Under the pieces are notes generated by a model that was not told the DNA's origin, made no database searches, and was given only the letters and a program-made list of their open reading frames with translations. The translations under genes and the position numbers were made by a program. A stretch of DNA of 64,000 nucleotides from the NCBI RefSeq assembly GCF_024753545.1, contig NZ_JANTOO010000008.1, positions 1 through 64,000 of the forward strand, written 5' to 3'. This document shows positions 62,001 through 64,000 of this stretch, one piece after another (position 1 is the stretch's first letter; every line of letters starts with the position of its first letter). This stretch comes from Lysinibacillus pinottii. Its GTDB lineage: Bacteria; Bacillota; Bacilli; Bacillales_A; Planococcaceae.

Positions 62001-64000
62001 GCTATTCGTAATGAAGCTATAGATCGCATCTTAGCTATAGAACTGAAGCGTGGTGATACTCCAACAGCTGTTACCAAGCTGGCTAGTAGCATTTCTTACT
62101 TTGAAGGGATTGATTATTTCCTGCAAATTTTACAGGCACTTGATGGTGAAAAGCTTTCGCGAGGCTATATATGGCAGGCTGAAACGAAGAAAGATGTATT
62201 CTCCCGCCTTTTAACTAGCTGCTATCCTAAAAAAGAAGAAACGGCACAGCAATTAAAAGAAGCATGGCAAAAAACAGAGATTTCTAAAGAGCGTTTAATT
62301 GAAGCTATGATGTATAACCAGCATTGGATTGACCTTGTCAGTGAAGTGATTGACTGGGAAGGACTAAAGGAATCAGCTTGGTATTTTATCGCTCATACTA
62401 CAGATTCTTTATCAGATTTTGCCAAAGATCAGATAGCTCTCTTCTCCAGCATAACGGCAGAAGATTTTGGTGATGGCGCCTTTGATTTAGCATGGTTCCA
62501 AAGTGCTTACCAAACATTGGGTTCGAAGAAATTTAAAGTTGTATATGATGCAGCAAAATATGCTTCTGAAGGAGCCAACCATCGTCGAGCTCAGTTATAT
62601 GCAGATACAGCCATTGGCAAACTTAGTCCGAAACCATTAATGAAAGAAATTCAAGAAAAGCGCAATAAAGATAAACTACGTGCACTTGGACTTATTCCTT
62701 TAAAATCAGCAGATGACAAAGATGCTCTAGATCGTTACCAATTTATTCAACAGTTTTTAAAGGAGAGTAAACAATTTGGCGCTCAACGTAGGGCAAGTGA
62801 GGCACGAGCAGCTAGTATTGCACTAGAAAATTTAGCCCGTAATGCTGGAGATGGGGAAGCCACTCGCTTCATATGGCGAATGGAATTATCAGCCTTTAAC
62901 GATATTCAGCAATTATTTAAAGCACAGCCTATCGAACAAATAACAGCGCATTTACAAATCGAAGAAGATGCAACTATTACGATAATTGTTGAAAAAGATG
63001 GTAAACGACTAAAAAACATACCTACTGCTTTAAAAAAGCATGCTGACGTTGTCACTCTTCAAGAAGCTCGCAAAGATTTGCAAGAGCAATATAAACGTGC
63101 ACGTCCAGCACTTGAGCAGGCAATGGCATTAGAAACCATATTTTCAGCGGAAGAGCTAATCAACCTGTTAGCTCACCCAATTCTAGCTCCTCTTTTACAA
63201 AAGCTTGTCTTTATTAGCGGCGAGCATGTTGGGATGATAACACCAGAGGGCTTACAAGTACTATCAGGTAACGTTGTGAATTTGGCTCCAACAACAACCT
63301 TAATGATTGCTCATCCTTATCATCTTCTTGAAAGTGGTCAATGGAGACAATGGCAAGCCTATATGTTCGAGCACAAAATACAACAGCCATTTAAACAAGT
63401 GTTCCGTGAACTATACCTTATAAATGCAGACGAAAAAGGACGAAAACAATCATTGCGTTATGCGGGACATCAAGTCAATCCATCTCAAACAGTAGCCTTG
63501 TTAAAAACACGAGGCTGGCAAATTAGTTATGAAACTGGACCTCGTAAGGTGTATTACAAAGAAAATATAGTGGCTTCCTTGTATGCGCAGGCAGACTGGT
63601 TTACTCCAGCAGAAATCGAAGCACCTACAATCGAAGGTGTTTATTTCTACAACCGTTTAACAGGAAAAGATATCGTCTTAGATGATATTCCAGCCGCAAT
63701 CTTCTCCGAGGTTATGCGGGATATGGACCTCGTTGTCAGCGTTGCCCATGTTGGTGGTGTCGACCCTGAGGCCAGTCATTCTACTGTTGACATGCGGAGT
63801 ATTATCGTTGAAGAATTAGCTAAATTATTAAAACTATCCAACGTAGAAACTAAAAAACAACATGTCCTTATTGAAGGTAAATTAGCAAGCTATTCCTTGC
63901 ATTTAGGCAGCGGTATCGTTCATCAAGTCGGTGGTTCGATGATACCGATTGTCGCAGTCCCATCTCAGCATCGTGGACGTATATTTTTACCTATGGTGGA
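59031..64000 (+). CDS. Giant DUF4132 protein (3' end beyond the window)
   Basis: This frame is open from the ATG at 59031 (behind GGAGG) to the right edge, 1656 codons, with no stop. The N-terminal 1200 residues are helical and repeat-like (HEAT-type, for example LLANKSGALRKEAISLLKVQ). The region near 1263-1400 (NAGDGEATRFIWRMELSAF, IPTALKKHADVVTLQEARKDLQEQYKRA) and the C-terminal stretch (YSLHLGSGIVHQVGGSMIPIVAVPSQHRGRIFLP) match the DUF4132 family (E. coli YehI-like) as I know it. In E. coli, yehI has MoxR-like and von Willebrand A partners nearby, so such genes may follow beyond the edge. The C-terminus should end within some tens of residues. Function unknown. Confidence 0.85.
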   Translation, partial: MTLSHEQKTHFQSIVDTAPSTIQPLAAALLKYMDNRNYDIEQLITEQHVQSLEELFSGPLLEVLTLFSSQERASHIKKLALRFDATIFQTDSLRRSFRSASSVQDHLFQCLQLIEEMLTFEEIGLQDLLAHHSQYEHGTYPNYSSYVLKNENEKVMSFHVFEQLLAEELSLENPIIEEKIESILFDEHRSSFFGHPLIRGIFKSSNSRMHEALGKLLVAAARQEGLRQAIVENIDHGNLDAQLKMMKLIQEHQLTRFSSVIRAVDTWMGLGYSSFENQKITEEVLSLAIQAMEDDHFTEQLLKSERTIDIYVALWATSTKDYTKLELLLADLLKRDKHIQLTTLAFLKNLSKISFTAPFVKELILTTKDIELFAFAWNNFIHANHYINSEYARDNEWEKTLQGFMKENSQLQGIEYPLFEQLEWAKNEMTKDGLSITGKPLSFVFVHLSFEDLISTQIILAHYLQDEELFQRIIARSDAYPPSSRIGLLNIYCLDPITQGQREFLFNSLRDRSSINRSLALKKIHALTPTQEEIAKIEDLLANKSGALRKEAISLLKVQPQDHVLQSAERLIKDNKQLKRLGGLELLLEASKDYNLANEQITALCSLLPKITKNEQVFLEQLVARDVPEYNESNGFGLYTPHAPISYDSITNSSIKMNSEEPWQQLIPLYVQTPTPIEKFFQYDLDKLLFKLEQLIHILDEYADFEYETFQWNDTKMTTTLGQKYSILATKTDSQRHASLDVYPIPEAIVQWIQSSSFSSEDLAYFNFYSHLSEYPAAHDLSEAAHVLIQPFFQYEEIKKYVAQFNSLKYHYTLQQIFSVLSQDIKNISGETTLHTEAVSLLERHTPVFNSFNQAAGIVLQLLHQIPADQWQVNVRDKGYYYYQSTSTIIDLDIIEAFVDRLSNYATYEDYAKMLAINEELTKRMQKENYSPILYDLSLFQYLDAFKAGLLKQDHLYEAIFTNTLASEIFTEPSKLLDRYQSFDDLTDFLAIRNEAIDRILAIELKRGDTPTAVTKLASSISYFEGIDYFLQILQALDGEKLSRGYIWQAETKKDVFSRLLTSCYPKKEETAQQLKEAWQKTEISKERLIEAMMYNQHWIDLVSEVIDWEGLKESAWYFIAHTTDSLSDFAKDQIALFSSITAEDFGDGAFDLAWFQSAYQTLGSKKFKVVYDAAKYASEGANHRRAQLYADTAIGKLSPKPLMKEIQEKRNKDKLRALGLIPLKSADDKDALDRYQFIQQFLKESKQFGAQRRASEARAASIALENLARNAGDGEATRFIWRMELSAFNDIQQLFKAQPIEQITAHLQIEEDATITIIVEKDGKRLKNIPTALKKHADVVTLQEARKDLQEQYKRARPALEQAMALETIFSAEELINLLAHPILAPLLQKLVFISGEHVGMITPEGLQVLSGNVVNLAPTTTLMIAHPYHLLESGQWRQWQAYMFEHKIQQPFKQVFRELYLINADEKGRKQSLRYAGHQVNPSQTVALLKTRGWQISYETGPRKVYYKENIVASLYAQADWFTPAEIEAPTIEGVYFYNRLTGKDIVLDDIPAAIFSEVMRDMDLVVSVAHVGGVDPEASHSTVDMRSIIVEELAKLLKLSNVETKKQHVLIEGKLASYSLHLGSGIVHQVGGSMIPIVAVPSQHRGRIFLPMV

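Noticed and set aside
1..64000. CRISPR arrays, transposases, prophage or tRNA genes
   Set aside because: No regularly spaced direct repeats, IS-type frames, phage structural genes or tRNA cloverleafs were recognised by eye.

Overview
The window looks like a chromosomal segment of a low-GC, Gram-positive, spore-forming relative of Bacillus, most likely Lysinibacillus or a close neighbour. This is inferred from gene content and order, not from a database search. The yeaC-yeaD-yebA-guaA-pbuG order matches what I know of Bacillus subtilis. Two secreted proteins carry S-layer homology (SLH) modules. HemAT, DesK/DesR/Des, MhqR, YitJ, a SleL/YaaH-like LysM-GH18 enzyme and several AT-rich riboswitch leaders fit the same group.

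Layout. 1-160: tandem leftward promoters and the start of a leader typical of an rRNA operon that runs off the left edge. 365-9113 (minus): purine and cell-surface block: pbuG behind a guanine riboswitch, a MOSC protein, guaA behind a second, slightly variant purine aptamer plus terminator, then yeaC-yeaD-yebA. 9306-13201 (minus): an accessory cluster resembling nitrous oxide reductase maturation genes (NosL-like lipoprotein, nosD, nosL, nosY, nosF) with no nosZ. 13408-16189 (minus): a small unknown protein and NAD salvage (pncB-nadE). 16502-18158 (plus): glnK-amtB preceded by two perfect TnrA/GlnR-type boxes. 18225-21353: ogt, fetAB and proline dehydrogenase. 21398-24947 (minus): membrane-fluidity module desR, desK, des, and a GNAT acetyltransferase. 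25039-30310 (minus): methionine synthesis, yitJ-metH under a SAM-I riboswitch. 30602-36484 (minus): hemY/cgoX, the oxygen sensor HemAT, a Sel1-repeat protein and a YdcF-family membrane protein. 36669-41464: small envelope proteins, a one-pore channel protein with an unusual filter, an SLH esterase, endonuclease Q and a small protein. 41612-42929 (plus): a TetR regulator and a paired SMR efflux pump sharing a 19-bp palindrome. 43019-44862 (minus): BtuCD-type transporter under a cobalamin riboswitch. 45402-46699 (plus): bioY and a YdhK-like lipoprotein, facing a two-component system (46756-48814). 48944-51704 (minus): an MhqR-type quinone/catechol response cluster with two operator palindromes. 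51877-58114: catalase, a YusW-like lipoprotein, an SLH-YcdB-like protein and a LysM-GH18 enzyme that seems to start at ATT. 58598-64000 (plus): a small unknown gene and a giant DUF4132 protein cut by the right edge.

Much of the region is controlled by RNA or DNA elements visible in the sequence: four or more metabolite riboswitches (two purine, SAM-I, cobalamin) and paired operators (TnrA, TetR, MhqR). The points most worth following are the nosZ-less nos-like cluster, the A73U-type purine aptamer before guaA, the channel lacking a GYG filter, the ATT start of the LysM-GH18 gene, an unexplained structured intergenic stretch near 38.1 kb, and the DUF4132 operon at the edge. I did not find a CRISPR array, a transposase, a prophage or a tRNA gene.
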